In this document: positions 25,928 to 35,097 of the stretch, in pieces
How the letters are laid out: every line of letters starts with the position of its first letter
Numbering within the stretch: position 1 is the stretch's first letter
Position numbers and translations under genes: made by a program
NCBI GenBank assembly: GCA_002162685.1
Contig: MAAQ01000013.1
Coordinates: 310,001 to 374,000, forward strand
Length of the DNA: 64,000 nucleotides
Origin: Flavobacteriales bacterium 33_180_T64
GTDB taxonomy: Bacteria; Bacteroidota; Bacteroidia; Flavobacteriales; Flavobacteriaceae
Reading direction: 5' to 3'
The notes under the pieces: generated by a model
Seen by the model: the letters and a program-made list of their open reading frames with translations, nothing else
What the model was told of the DNA's origin: nothing
Databases searched by the model: none

Positions 25928-27286
25928 ATGAAAAATCTTAGCAGATTATTTTTCGCTATGTTAATCGTATTAAGCTTCAACGCTAATGCGCAAGACGAAA
26001 ACAATCCTTGGAAATTTGAGATCGGCGCAAATGCAGTTGATTTTTATCCAGTTGGAGAAGAAGCTCCTTTAGGTGAATACTTCGACGAATTCTTTAACGC
26101 AACTGACCATTGGAACTTTTTACCTTCTCTATCAAGAGTTTCTGTCTCTAGATACTTAAGTGATGGTTTCACTTTATCAGCTGCAGGTACAATTAACAGA
26201 ATTGATAAAGTTGGTGATTCTTCTGCTGATGAATTATCTTACTACGGCTTAGATGGTACAATTTCTTATAGCTTTGCTGATATAATCAACTCTAAAAAAT
26301 TCGAGCCTTATTTAGGTGCTGGTGGTGGTTACACTTGGATTGACGAAATTGGTGCTGGAACATTAAACGGAACTTTAGGTTTAAACTATTGGTTCTCTGA
26401 AAACATTGGTGTTACTGCTCAAACTTCTTACAAGCATGCTTTTGAAGATTACTTACCTACGCACTGGCAACATTCTTTAGGTTTATCTATCAAATTTGGT
26501 GGAAAAGACACAGATGGTGACGGTATATATGACAAAAATGATGCTTGTCCAGACGTACCTGGATTAGAAGCATTTAATGGTTGTCCAGATTCTGATAACG
26601 ATGGTATCGAAGATTCTAAAGATGATTGTCCTAACGAAGCTGGTTTAGCTGAATTTAACGGTTGTCCAGATTCTGATAGTGATGGTATTGCTGATAAAAA
26701 TGATGACTGTCCTACAGTTGCAGGATTAAAAGCTTTAAATGGTTGCCCAGATGCTGATAGCGATGGTGTTGCTGATAAAGACGATCAATGTCCTAATGAA
26801 AAAGGCCCTTCTGCTAATAAAGGATGTCCTTGGGCAGATACAGATGGTGATAGTATTTTAGATAAAGACGACAAATGTCCTAATGAAGCTGGAACGGTTG
26901 CTAATAATGGTTGTCCAGAAGTTAAGCCAACTGAAACAGTAATGAAAAGTTTAAATGAGTACGCTAGATCTATATTATTTGATTCTGGTAAAGCTTCTTT
27001 TAAATCTGAAACTGACAAGGTATTACAAGCAATGGTAGCAATATTTAAAGAATATCCACAAGCAGATTTCTCTATTGGAGGGCATACTGACAGTGTAGGT
27101 TCTAAATCTACTAACCAAGCATTATCTGAAAGAAGAGCTAACGCAGTAAGAGATTACTTAATCGCTAATGGTATTAATGCAGACAGATTAACTGCTGCTG
27201 GTCATGGTGAAGATTACCCTATCGCTACTAATAAAACTAGAGCTGGTAGAAAAGAAAACAGACGTGTTGAAGTAAAACTTAAATAA
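25928..27286 (+). CDS. OmpA family outer-membrane protein with TSP3 calcium repeats
   Basis: An abundant-type envelope protein. A signal peptide ends at NANAQ (residue 22). Residues about 25-195 look like a small beta-barrel (alternating aromatic strands, ending LSIKFGGKD). Then come about five thrombospondin type 3 repeats of the form DSDxDGIxDxxDxCP (about 198-330), which bind calcium. The C-terminal OmpA peptidoglycan-binding domain has FSIGGHTDSVGSK, NQALSERRANAVRDYL and AGRKENRRVEVKLK. It anchors the outer membrane to the cell wall. It has its own promoter and a strong terminator. Confidence 0.95.
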   Translation: MKNLSRLFFAMLIVLSFNANAQDENNPWKFEIGANAVDFYPVGEEAPLGEYFDEFFNATDHWNFLPSLSRVSVSRYLSDGFTLSAAGTINRIDKVGDSSADELSYYGLDGTISYSFADIINSKKFEPYLGAGGGYTWIDEIGAGTLNGTLGLNYWFSENIGVTAQTSYKHAFEDYLPTHWQHSLGLSIKFGGKDTDGDGIYDKNDACPDVPGLEAFNGCPDSDNDGIEDSKDDCPNEAGLAEFNGCPDSDSDGIADKNDDCPTVAGLKALNGCPDADSDGVADKDDQCPNEKGPSANKGCPWADTDGDSILDKDDKCPNEAGTVANNGCPEVKPTETVMKSLNEYARSILFDSGKASFKSETDKVLQAMVAIFKEYPQADFSIGGHTDSVGSKSTNQALSERRANAVRDYLIANGINADRLTAAGHGEDYPIATNKTRAGRKENRRVEVKLK

Positions 27287-27310
27287 GTTTCACTCACAAA
27301 CATAAATAAG

Positions 27311-27344
27311 TAAAAAAACGCTCCGATATTCGGAGCGTTTTTTA
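27311..27344 (+). terminator. Terminator after the ompA-like gene
   Basis: AACGCTCCGA-TAT-TCGGAGCGTT hairpin followed by T6; 11 bases before the next start codon. Confidence 0.9.
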
Positions 27345-27354
27345 TTTTTATACT

Positions 27355-30108
27355 ATGAGAACATTCATAGACGACGTCATTATAGATTTAATTGAAAAGG
27401 GCCTTGATATTTCTCAATTGACCTTTATCTTACCAAGTAAACGCGCGGGTACATTTCTAAAGCATTCCATCTCCAAACATGTTAATAAAACAATTTTCTC
27501 TCCTGAAATAGCCTCGATTGAAGAATTTATAGAGACCCTTTCAGATTTTCAATATGCCACAAATGCAGAATTACTCTTTGAGTTTTATGATGTCTATCTA
27601 AAACATACACCTAAAGAGCATTTAGAAGCATTTGATAAATTTTCTAAATGGGCTCAAATAATACTACAAGATTTTAATGAAATAGATCGTTATCTTATTC
27701 CTCCAAACCAAGTATTTGACTACTTAAAGGCTATCAAAGAAATTGAACATTGGTCATTAGATGAACAGCCCACAGAGTATATTAAAAACTATTTACAATT
27801 TTGGAATCGCTTAAAGTTTTATTATGCCGAATTTCAAAAGCAATTAAAACAAAAAAAGAAAGGCTATCAAGGATTAGTTTATAGAGAAGCTGTACATAAT
27901 ATAGAACAGTATATTGCTATAAATAATAACAAGACCTATGTTTTTGTTGGATTTAATGCACTCAATAGAGCTGAGGAAATAATCATACAAGAATTATTAC
28001 AACAAGAACTAGCAATTATATATTGGGATATTGATAAGGCCTTTATAAACAATCCTATTCATGACGCTGGATTGTTTGCTAGAGCTCATAAAAAGAATTG
28101 GCCTTACTTCAATAAAAACGAATTTAAATGGATTGGTAATCATTATTCTGAAAAAAAAGACATTCAGGTTATTGGTACACCAAAAAACATTAGTCAAGTA
28201 AAATATATTGGAGAGCTTCTAGAAAAGATATATTCTGAAAAGAAACATCTTCAAAATACAGCCGTTGTATTAGGTGATGAAACCTTGTTATTACCTTTAC
28301 TTAATTCAATACCAAAATCTATTAATGCTATTAATATTACAATGGGTTTGCCATTAAAAGTAATTCCTTTAGCATCGTTATTTGAAGCGGTTTTTAATAT
28401 TCACAAATCTTCTTCTCAAACATTATATTATAAAGATGTAATTAATGTATTATCAAATCGTTTTTTGATTTCGGTATTTGAAAATGAAACAAGTAATAGT
28501 GCCGAAGAGATTATTAACCACATACGGCTTAATAATAAAGTATATTTAACTCTTGATGAGATAAAAGCAGCAACAACACATCATAAAGATATTATAGAAT
28601 TACTCTTTGGTTTTTGGGAAAACAACACCAATAAAGCAATTAATAATTGCTCTAAACTGATCGCGAAGATAAAAGCAAAACTAGATGAAGATAAGTCTAA
28701 TAATTTACTCGCTCTAGAGTATTTATATCGGTTTCATCAAGTCTTTAATACATTAGAAACATTAAACTCATCGTTTTCACATATAAATAATATTAGCACG
28801 CTTTTTAGTTTATATCGTGAACTTTTAAAAAGTGAAACTCTTGATTTTAAAGGTGAGCCGTTACGAGGTTTACAAATCATGGGAATGCTAGAGTCTCGTG
28901 TACTCGATTTTGAAACTGTAATTATTTCTTCTGTTAATGAAGGTGTTTTACCTTCAGGAAAAAGTAATAATTCATTTATTCCATTTGATGTTAAACTAGA
29001 AAATAAGTTACCAACTTATAAAGAAAAAGATGCCGTTTACACATATCACTTTTATCGTTTATTACAACGTTCAAAAATCGCTTATATTCTTTATAACACA
29101 GAACCAGATGTGCTAAATGGCGGAGAAAAAAGTCGATTTATTACACAATTAGAGATTGAGGGCATCCATAACGTTAAACACTATATGGTTTCTGCTCAAG
29201 TTCCGTCAATAGAAAAAAAATTAAAACAAATAAAAAAAACACCTGAGGTTATAAAATCTTTAGACAAGGTCGCTCAAAAAGGGTTCTCCCCTTCTTCTTT
29301 AACTAACTATATGAGGAATCCAATTGATTTTTATTACGAAAAAATATTAGGAATCAAACAATACGAAGACGTAGAAGAAAGTGTTGCTTTTAATACCTTA
29401 GGAACTGTTATTCATAATACTCTTGAAGATTTCTACAAGCCTATAGAAGGACAATTTCTTACTGTAGAACTCATAAAAAAAATGAGATCTAAAATAACCC
29501 AAACTGTATCACATCATTTTAAAATTGAATTTAAAGATGGTGATATGACCAATGGCAAAAACCTTATCATTTTTGAAATTGCTAAACGTTATATTTCTAA
29601 CTTTTTAAAGTTAGAAATTGAAGATCTGAAAAAAAATAATCAAATTCAAATTGTTGCTATTGAAACAAAAAATGATGTCACTATCTATTTAGATAACATA
29701 TCAAAAACAGTAAACCTTACTGGAAAAGTTGATCGCGTAGATAACTATAATGGAACACTTAGAATTATTGATTATAAAACAGGAAGAGTTGAGCCTGGAA
29801 AAGTGCAAATCACTAATTGGGAAGACATTACTACTAATTATGATAAGTATAGCAAGAGTTTTCAAATTCTAATGTATGCATATATGATGCATAAGAATAA
29901 TAAAATTTCATTACCTGTTGAAGCGGGTATTATATCATTTAAGAGCTTAAATTCTGGCTTACTAAAATTCGCAAAAAAACTACCAAACAGCAGAACTAAA
30001 GACTATGCAATTACTCTAGAAACGCTTATCTCGTTTGAAATAGAACTTAAAAAATTAATTAGCGAAATTTATAATCTCGATATAGATTTTATAGAAAAAG
30101 AAGTGTAA
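27355..30108 (+). CDS. PD-(D/E)XK nuclease family protein, AddB-like
   Basis: The presumed partner of the AddA-like helicase in double-strand break repair. The 917 residues show an inactivated helicase-like N-terminal region (LTFILPSKRAGTFLKHSI, no Walker A) and a C-terminal nuclease: PSSLTNYMRNPIDFYYEK, TLGTVIHNTLEDFYKP, GKVDRVDNYNG, LRIIDYKTGRVEP and SFQILMYAYMM. AddB proteins often carry an iron-sulphur cluster held by four cysteines around the nuclease; none are seen at the expected sites (NYMRNP replaces a Cys-containing segment), as in RexB. A hydrolase gene follows after a single base. Confidence 0.88.
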   Translation: MRTFIDDVIIDLIEKGLDISQLTFILPSKRAGTFLKHSISKHVNKTIFSPEIASIEEFIETLSDFQYATNAELLFEFYDVYLKHTPKEHLEAFDKFSKWAQIILQDFNEIDRYLIPPNQVFDYLKAIKEIEHWSLDEQPTEYIKNYLQFWNRLKFYYAEFQKQLKQKKKGYQGLVYREAVHNIEQYIAINNNKTYVFVGFNALNRAEEIIIQELLQQELAIIYWDIDKAFINNPIHDAGLFARAHKKNWPYFNKNEFKWIGNHYSEKKDIQVIGTPKNISQVKYIGELLEKIYSEKKHLQNTAVVLGDETLLLPLLNSIPKSINAINITMGLPLKVIPLASLFEAVFNIHKSSSQTLYYKDVINVLSNRFLISVFENETSNSAEEIINHIRLNNKVYLTLDEIKAATTHHKDIIELLFGFWENNTNKAINNCSKLIAKIKAKLDEDKSNNLLALEYLYRFHQVFNTLETLNSSFSHINNISTLFSLYRELLKSETLDFKGEPLRGLQIMGMLESRVLDFETVIISSVNEGVLPSGKSNNSFIPFDVKLENKLPTYKEKDAVYTYHFYRLLQRSKIAYILYNTEPDVLNGGEKSRFITQLEIEGIHNVKHYMVSAQVPSIEKKLKQIKKTPEVIKSLDKVAQKGFSPSSLTNYMRNPIDFYYEKILGIKQYEDVEESVAFNTLGTVIHNTLEDFYKPIEGQFLTVELIKKMRSKITQTVSHHFKIEFKDGDMTNGKNLIIFEIAKRYISNFLKLEIEDLKKNNQIQIVAIETKNDVTIYLDNISKTVNLTGKVDRVDNYNGTLRIIDYKTGRVEPGKVQITNWEDITTNYDKYSKSFQILMYAYMMHKNNKISLPVEAGIISFKSLNSGLLKFAKKLPNSRTKDYAITLETLISFEIELKKLISEIYNLDIDFIEKEV

Positions 30109-30109
30109 T

Positions 30110-30952
30110 ATGAAATTAAAAAATCAAGTTTTACATAGGACTCATAAAAAACCTATAGTTTGGGATGCTTTTTTTAAAGAAAACTCAAAACCAAAACAAT
30201 TAGTCATATTTTGTCATGGTTATAAAGGATTTAAAGATTGGGGGAGTTGGAATTTAGTAGCCGAGCATTTTAGTAATGAAGACTTATTTTTTGTGAAATT
30301 CAATTTTTCTCATAATGGTGGTACTATTGAGAATCCATTAGATTTTCCAGATTTAGATGCTTTTGCTGAAAATAATTACAGTAAAGAATTAGAGGATTTA
30401 GATAGTATTTTAGATTTCATTCTTTCTGAAAACTTTGAATATGAAAATGAAATTAATAAAACTAATGTAACTCTAATAGGTCATTCAAGAGGTGGTGGAA
30501 TTTGTATCATTAAAACTTCCGAAGATAAGCGCATTACTAAACTTATAACTTGGGCTAGTATTTGTGATTTCGAAAAGCGAACAGCAACTACTGGAGGCTT
30601 AGATAAATGGCGAGAAAATGGTGTTAAATATGTTTTAAACGGAAGAACAAAACAGCAAATGCCTCATAATTTTCAGTTTTATGAGAATTTTATTGAGAAT
30701 AAAGCTCGTTTACATATTGAATCTGCAGTAAAAACCATTATACAGCCTTTCATGATTATTCATGCAAAAGATGATCCTTCGGTTAAATTTGAAGAAGCCG
30801 AAGCATTACATGCTTGGAATACAAAAAACAAACTTGTATCAATAGGGAACTCAAATCATGTGTTTGATGCTAGCCATCCTTGGGGAAACACTAAACTTCC
30901 AAAAGCGCTACAAACAGTAGTAAATAATAGTTTTGATTTTATAAAAAAGTGA
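30110..30952 (+). CDS. Alpha/beta hydrolase
   Basis: A 280-residue cytoplasmic serine hydrolase. The oxyanion region FCHGYKGFKDWGSW comes first, the nucleophile elbow is GHSRGGG, an acid is probably in IIHAKDDPSVKF and the catalytic histidine in SNHVFDASHPWG. The family covers esterases, peptidases and thioesterases, and I cannot name the substrate. It starts one base after the AddB-like stop codon, so it is co-transcribed, but a link in function is not evident. It ends tail to tail with a universal stress protein gene. Confidence 0.88.
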   Translation: MKLKNQVLHRTHKKPIVWDAFFKENSKPKQLVIFCHGYKGFKDWGSWNLVAEHFSNEDLFFVKFNFSHNGGTIENPLDFPDLDAFAENNYSKELEDLDSILDFILSENFEYENEINKTNVTLIGHSRGGGICIIKTSEDKRITKLITWASICDFEKRTATTGGLDKWRENGVKYVLNGRTKQQMPHNFQFYENFIENKARLHIESAVKTIIQPFMIIHAKDDPSVKFEEAEALHAWNTKNKLVSIGNSNHVFDASHPWGNTKLPKALQTVVNNSFDFIKK

Positions 30953-30955
30953 CTT

Positions 30956-31753
30956 TTATTTCAGGCCGCTTAATACTAAAACTGGTAAACTAGAACTATG
31001 AAAATCTTTCTTTAAGATCGTATTGCTTTCCCATAGCTTAACAAAAAATCCACGTTTACGTCTCACAACACATAACAAATCTGGTTTGTTCTCCTTATGA
31101 TGTTCTAGTACACCTTGAAATGTTGTTGGATTTTCAGAGTGTGTTATTTTTGTAATCATTACTGATAAATCTTCATTCACATCAAAATCACCTTCAACAT
31201 GAAAAGGTGTTTTTACCAATAATAAATTAAGAATAGATTTAAATTGATTTTTAATAGTCTTTAAAGGTGCAAGAGCATTATCATTTTTAATTATAGCAGA
31301 TTTTAAAGCCATTAATATATATATGATAGGTCTGTACTTATATCCTTCAGGAACAATTAATGCTGGAATATTAGTTTGCTTAATAATTTTACCTGAAGTC
31401 TTACCTAAATATACTTCATCTTTAATAGAATTTGTTCTTGGCTCTAATAAAATGAGATCAACATCTAATGTCTTACAAGCTAGTTCTAAAGTATCAATAA
31501 GTTTACCCTTAAACGTTTTTACAATTACTTCTACACCTTTAGTGTCTATTTTATTAACGTGGCTTTTTAAAAATGTTACGCTTTCACGTTCTAATATATG
31601 ATCTATTTTAATCATAGTTCCTGCCTTTGTATATACATTGTAGATTTGTACTACATATACTTTAGCGCCAAAAGTTCTTGCGAAATCTACAGCATACTGT
31701 AGGTGGCTTTCTGCATTTTTAGAGGATCCAACTGGAACAAGAATAGACTTCAT
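30956..31753 (-). CDS. Universal stress protein, tandem UspA domains
   Basis: About 265 residues starting MKSILVPVGSSKNAESHLQ, the usual UspA opening; I reject an upstream in-frame start at 31804. The first UspA half ends with a nucleotide-binding-like loop region LGKTSGKIIKQTNIPALIVP, and a more divergent second half follows, ending SSSLPVLVLSGLK. Such tandem proteins are common in Bacteroidota and respond to stress or growth arrest. No specific ligand can be predicted. Divergent from the GNAT gene. Confidence 0.88.
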   Translation of the reverse strand: MKSILVPVGSSKNAESHLQYAVDFARTFGAKVYVVQIYNVYTKAGTMIKIDHILERESVTFLKSHVNKIDTKGVEVIVKTFKGKLIDTLELACKTLDVDLILLEPRTNSIKDEVYLGKTSGKIIKQTNIPALIVPEGYKYRPIIYILMALKSAIIKNDNALAPLKTIKNQFKSILNLLLVKTPFHVEGDFDVNEDLSVMITKITHSENPTTFQGVLEHHKENKPDLLCVVRRKRGFFVKLWESNTILKKDFHSSSLPVLVLSGLK

Positions 31754-31807
31754 AATCAAATATTTAAAAGTAACTTTGTGTAAATATTTGGCAAATATAA
31801 CCATTAA

Positions 31808-32308
31808 ATGATACGTAAAGCAACTCTCAACGACATAGATGCTATTTTAGAAATCACGAATGCATGTGCAACACATATGATTAATCAACACATTTTTCAA
31901 TGGAATCAACACTATCCCAATAGTGCTGCTTTTGAAAAAGACATCAATAGAGGTGAACTTTATGTACTTGAAATTAAAAACAATATAAGCGGTTGTATTG
32001 TTATTTCAACGCTAATGGATAAAGAGTATTACCCCATCAAATGGCTAACTAAAAATGAAAACAACATCTATATTCACCGCTTAGCTATAAATCCTCAATA
32101 CCAAGGCCAAGGTCAAGCGCAATACCTTATGAGTTTTGCTGAGAGTTTTGCTAAAGAAAATGCATATACTTCTGTAAGGTTAGATACTTTCTCTCAAAAC
32201 AAAAGGAATCAAAATTTTTACGACCTTCGTGGTTATCATAAATTGGGTGATATTTATTTTCCAAATCAAAGTAAATTCCCTTTTCATTGTTATGAACTTG
32301 TCTTTTGA
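31808..32308 (+). CDS. GNAT family N-acetyltransferase
   Basis: A 166-residue acetyltransferase. The opening MIRKATLNDIDAILEITN is a typical GNAT start, and the acetyl-CoA site appears as HRLAINPQYQGQGQAQYLMSFAE, with RLDTFSQNKRNQNFYDLRGYHK as the C-terminal strand-helix. Substrate unknown. The TGA stop overlaps the TTG start of the MATE gene, so the pair is translationally coupled. Confidence 0.9.
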   Translation: MIRKATLNDIDAILEITNACATHMINQHIFQWNQHYPNSAAFEKDINRGELYVLEIKNNISGCIVISTLMDKEYYPIKWLTKNENNIYIHRLAINPQYQGQGQAQYLMSFAESFAKENAYTSVRLDTFSQNKRNQNFYDLRGYHKLGDIYFPNQSKFPFHCYELVF

Positions 32309-33639
32309 AAACAGAGATTACACTAAAAAACATTAATAAACTTGCTATTCCTGCATTAATTTCCGGAGTAGCAGAACCTGTTTTATCACTAACAGACACT
32401 GCTATTATTGGTAATGTAGATTATAATGCTGCAGAATCTCTAGCTGCCGTTGGTATTGTAGGCGCATTTATTTCTATGCTTATTTGGGTGTTAGGCCAAA
32501 CCCGAAGCGCTATTTCATCAATTGTATCTCAGCATCTTGGCGCTAATCAATTAGATAAAGTAAAAAACCTACCAGCTCAAGCTATTTTTATTATTACATC
32601 AATAAGCATCTTAATTATTATAGTAACATTGCCTTTTGGGTCTCAAATTTTTAAACTCTATAACGCTTCTGGTCTTATCCTAGATTACAGTATTGAGTAT
32701 TATAATATTCGCGTTTTGGGATTCCCTTTTACATTATTCACTATTGCTATTTTTGGAACATTTAGAGGGTTACAAAACACCTTTTTACCTATGATTATTG
32801 CCATCATTGGTACTGTTGTAAATGTTATTTTAGACGTTGTTTTTGTTTATGGCATCGAAGGCGTAATCAATCCAATGCATATTAAAGGTGCTGCATATGC
32901 AAGTGTGATTGCTCAAATCATAATGGCTTTATTTTCGGCTTACTTCTTACTTAAAAAAACCGATATTTCTTTACGCATCACATTTCCTTTTAATAAAGAA
33001 ATTAAGAATTTCACTTTGATGATTCTTAATCTATTTGTAAGAACATTAGCATTAAACACAACACTCTATTTTGCAACACGATTTGCCACATCTTATGGAA
33101 CCGAATATATCGCAGCTTACACCATAGCTATTAATCTTTGGTTCTTAGGTGCATTTATTATTGATGGTTATGCAAGCGCTGGAAATATTCTATCTGGCAA
33201 ATTATTAGGCGCAAAAGATTATAAAAAACTCGTGAAATTAAGTCGGTTATTAATTAAATGCGGAATTGGAGTTGGTGTCCTTATAACAATTTTAGGATTG
33301 ATTAGTTATAATTTTGTAGGCTCTATATTTACAAAAGATTCATTAGTGCTTAATGAATTCTATAACGTATTTTGGATTGTTTTAATTATGCAGCCTTTTT
33401 GTGCACTCGCTTTTATTTTTGACGGGATGTTTAAAGGCATGGGTAAAATGAAATTTTTAAGAAACCTCTTGCTATTATCTACCGGTTTGGTTTTTATTCC
33501 TGTTTTATTTCTATTAGATAGTTATAACTTAAAACTATACGCTGTTTTTATAGCTTTAACCTTTTGGATTATCGCCAGAGGAGTGCCTCTTATTATAAAA
33601 TTTAGACAACTATTTTTGTCCCTTTCACAAAAGACGTAA
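32305..33639 (+). CDS. MATE family efflux transporter
   Basis: A 444-residue inner-membrane protein with about 12 hydrophobic segments in two MATE halves, which exports drugs or metabolites using a Na+ or H+ gradient. The N-terminal NKLAIPALISGVAEPVLSLTDTA with the helix 1 acidic residue and the VGIVGAFISM segment are characteristic. The start is TTG at 32305, inside the end of the GNAT gene; the first in-frame ATG would delete essential helix 1. Its stop codon lies inside the -7 box of the next transcription unit. Confidence 0.9.
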   Translation: MKTEITLKNINKLAIPALISGVAEPVLSLTDTAIIGNVDYNAAESLAAVGIVGAFISMLIWVLGQTRSAISSIVSQHLGANQLDKVKNLPAQAIFIITSISILIIIVTLPFGSQIFKLYNASGLILDYSIEYYNIRVLGFPFTLFTIAIFGTFRGLQNTFLPMIIAIIGTVVNVILDVVFVYGIEGVINPMHIKGAAYASVIAQIIMALFSAYFLLKKTDISLRITFPFNKEIKNFTLMILNLFVRTLALNTTLYFATRFATSYGTEYIAAYTIAINLWFLGAFIIDGYASAGNILSGKLLGAKDYKKLVKLSRLLIKCGIGVGVLITILGLISYNFVGSIFTKDSLVLNEFYNVFWIVLIMQPFCALAFIFDGMFKGMGKMKFLRNLLLLSTGLVFIPVLFLLDSYNLKLYAVFIALTFWIIARGVPLIIKFRQLFLSLSQKT

Positions 33640-33644
33640 CTTTG
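33615..33644 (+). promoter_or_regulatory. Promoter of the small membrane protein-queD-lpxH operon
   Basis: TTTG (33615-33618), 18 bases, then TAACTTTG (33637-33644), an exact TAnnTTTG. The TAA of the box is the stop codon of the MATE gene. It would leave a leader of about 60 bases. Confidence 0.6.
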
Positions 33645-33712
33645 AGCGCATAATGCACATTCAAAATGGTTTTTCTACATTTTAATGTTTCAAAATAATC
33701 TAAAAAGATACT

Positions 33713-33811
33713 ATGGATATCATGTCATTTATAAGTGGAAACGGTCTATTCCTTATTTTAGGAATCGTATTAGTGATTGTTTATTTCTATAACCGTAACA
33801 AAAAACGATAA
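33713..33811 (+). CDS. 32-residue single-span membrane protein
   Basis: ATG at 33713 opens a 32-codon frame, MDIMSFISGNGLFLILGIVL as its first 20 residues, then VIVYFYNRNKKR. It has one hydrophobic helix (about residues 10-25) and a basic C-terminus, the layout of an inner-membrane small protein with its tail in the cytoplasm. The TAA stop overlaps the ATG of queD by one base (TAATG), which implies coupling, and a good promoter lies upstream. I do not recognise the family. Coding is supported by the overlap and the clean topology, not by homology. Confidence 0.6.
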   Translation: MDIMSFISGNGLFLILGIVLVIVYFYNRNKKR

Positions 33812-34263
33812 TGAGTAATATTCGCATTACAAAACAATTTTCTTTTGAAACCGGCCATGCTTTATACGGTTATGACGGTAAATGCAAAAATGTTCACGGT
33901 CATAGCTATAGATTAGATGTCACTGTTATTGGGCAACCTATCACAGATAATACCAATGTGAAATTTGGGATGGTAATTGATTTTAGTGATCTCAAAAAAA
34001 TTGTTAAGGAAGAAATTGTAGACGTATTTGATCATGCTACCGTTTTTAATAAAAATACGCCTCATGTTGAATTAGCAAAAGAGCTTAAAGACAGGGGTCA
34101 CAACGTTTTACTGGTAGGTTATCAACCGACAAGTGAAATGATGGTGATTGATTTTGCGGAAAAAATAAAACAACGCCTACCTAAAAACATTAAATTATAC
34201 GCTTTAAAACTTCAAGAAACAGCAAGCTCATATGCACAATGGTTTGCTTCTGATAATGACTAA
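33811..34263 (+). CDS. queD: 6-carboxy-5,6,7,8-tetrahydropterin synthase
   Basis: Makes the pterin precursor of queuosine from dihydroneopterin triphosphate. Zinc-binding histidines are in SFETGHALYGY and KNVHGHSYRLDV; the catalytic Cys is just before, in GKCKNVHGH. The YQPTSEMMVIDFAEKI segment with the conserved Glu and LQETASSYAQW at the end are family features. Length 150 is slightly longer than E. coli QueD. It is coupled at both ends: a one-base overlap with the small membrane protein and an eight-base overlap with lpxH. Confidence 0.95.
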   Translation: MSNIRITKQFSFETGHALYGYDGKCKNVHGHSYRLDVTVIGQPITDNTNVKFGMVIDFSDLKKIVKEEIVDVFDHATVFNKNTPHVELAKELKDRGHNVLLVGYQPTSEMMVIDFAEKIKQRLPKNIKLYALKLQETASSYAQWFASDND

Positions 34264-35041
34264 ACCAACTCACATAACAGTTCCAGAAGGGAAGAAAATC
34301 TATTTCTCATCAGACAATCATTTAGGAGCCCCAACCAAAGAAGCATCATTACCTCGTGAAAAAAAGTTTGTAGCTTGGCTAGATGAAGTGAAACAAGATG
34401 CTGCAGCTATTTTCTTGTTAGGAGATTTATTTGATTTCTGGTTTGAATATAAAACCGTTGTTCCAAAAGGGTTCACAAGAACACTTGGAAAACTCGCCGA
34501 AATTAGTGATTCTGGTATTCCAATTTATTTCTTTGTTGGTAATCATGATCTTTGGATGAATGGATATTTTGAAGACGAACTTAACATTTCTGTCTATCAC
34601 CAACCAAAAGAATTTACCTTCAATAATAAAACTTTTTTTATTGCCCATGGTGATGGTTTAGGGCCTTTTGACAAAGGCTACAAGCGTATGAAAAAAGTAT
34701 TCACCAACCCTGTTTTTAAATTCTTATTTAAATGGCTACATCCAGATATTGGAGTAAAAGTTGCTCAATACTTATCTGTAAAAAACAAGTTAATTTCTGG
34801 CGAACATGATGCCACTTATTTAGGAGAAGATAAAGAATGGTTGATCCAATATAGTAAATCAAAATTACAAGAATTTCATCGTGACTATTTTATCTATGGT
34901 CATCGTCATTTACCCATGGAGGTTGACCTTGGTGACAATTCAAAATACGTTAATCTTGGAGATTGGATTACGTATTATACCTATGGTGTTTTTGATGGTG
35001 GGTCTTTTAAGTTAAAATCTTTCGAGATCCATTCTAAGTAA
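34256..35041 (+). CDS. lpxH: UDP-2,3-diacylglucosamine diphosphatase
   Basis: Calcineurin-like phosphoesterase that removes UMP from UDP-diacylglucosamine in lipid A synthesis. The metal motifs are in order: YFSSDNHLGAP, LLGDLFDFWFEY, FVGNHDLW, IAHGDGLGPFDKGYK and YGHRHLPMEV. I choose the start MTKPTHITVPEGKK at 34256 over an in-frame ATG at 34232 because it gives the usual N-terminus with a short overlap with queD. About 261 residues. A peripheral inner-membrane enzyme. Confidence 0.93.
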   Translation: MTKPTHITVPEGKKIYFSSDNHLGAPTKEASLPREKKFVAWLDEVKQDAAAIFLLGDLFDFWFEYKTVVPKGFTRTLGKLAEISDSGIPIYFFVGNHDLWMNGYFEDELNISVYHQPKEFTFNNKTFFIAHGDGLGPFDKGYKRMKKVFTNPVFKFLFKWLHPDIGVKVAQYLSVKNKLISGEHDATYLGEDKEWLIQYSKSKLQEFHRDYFIYGHRHLPMEVDLGDNSKYVNLGDWITYYTYGVFDGGSFKLKSFEIHSK

Positions 35042-35097
35042 AAATTACTTACTTTAAACCTTTTTCTTTTTAATATGTCTTACATAAAACTCTTTTT

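Noticed and set aside
33640-33712. PreQ1 riboswitch ahead of queD
   Set aside because: I looked for the small preQ1 hairpin with an A-rich tail in the leader and saw no convincing stem; the 32-codon ORF occupies the space next to queD.
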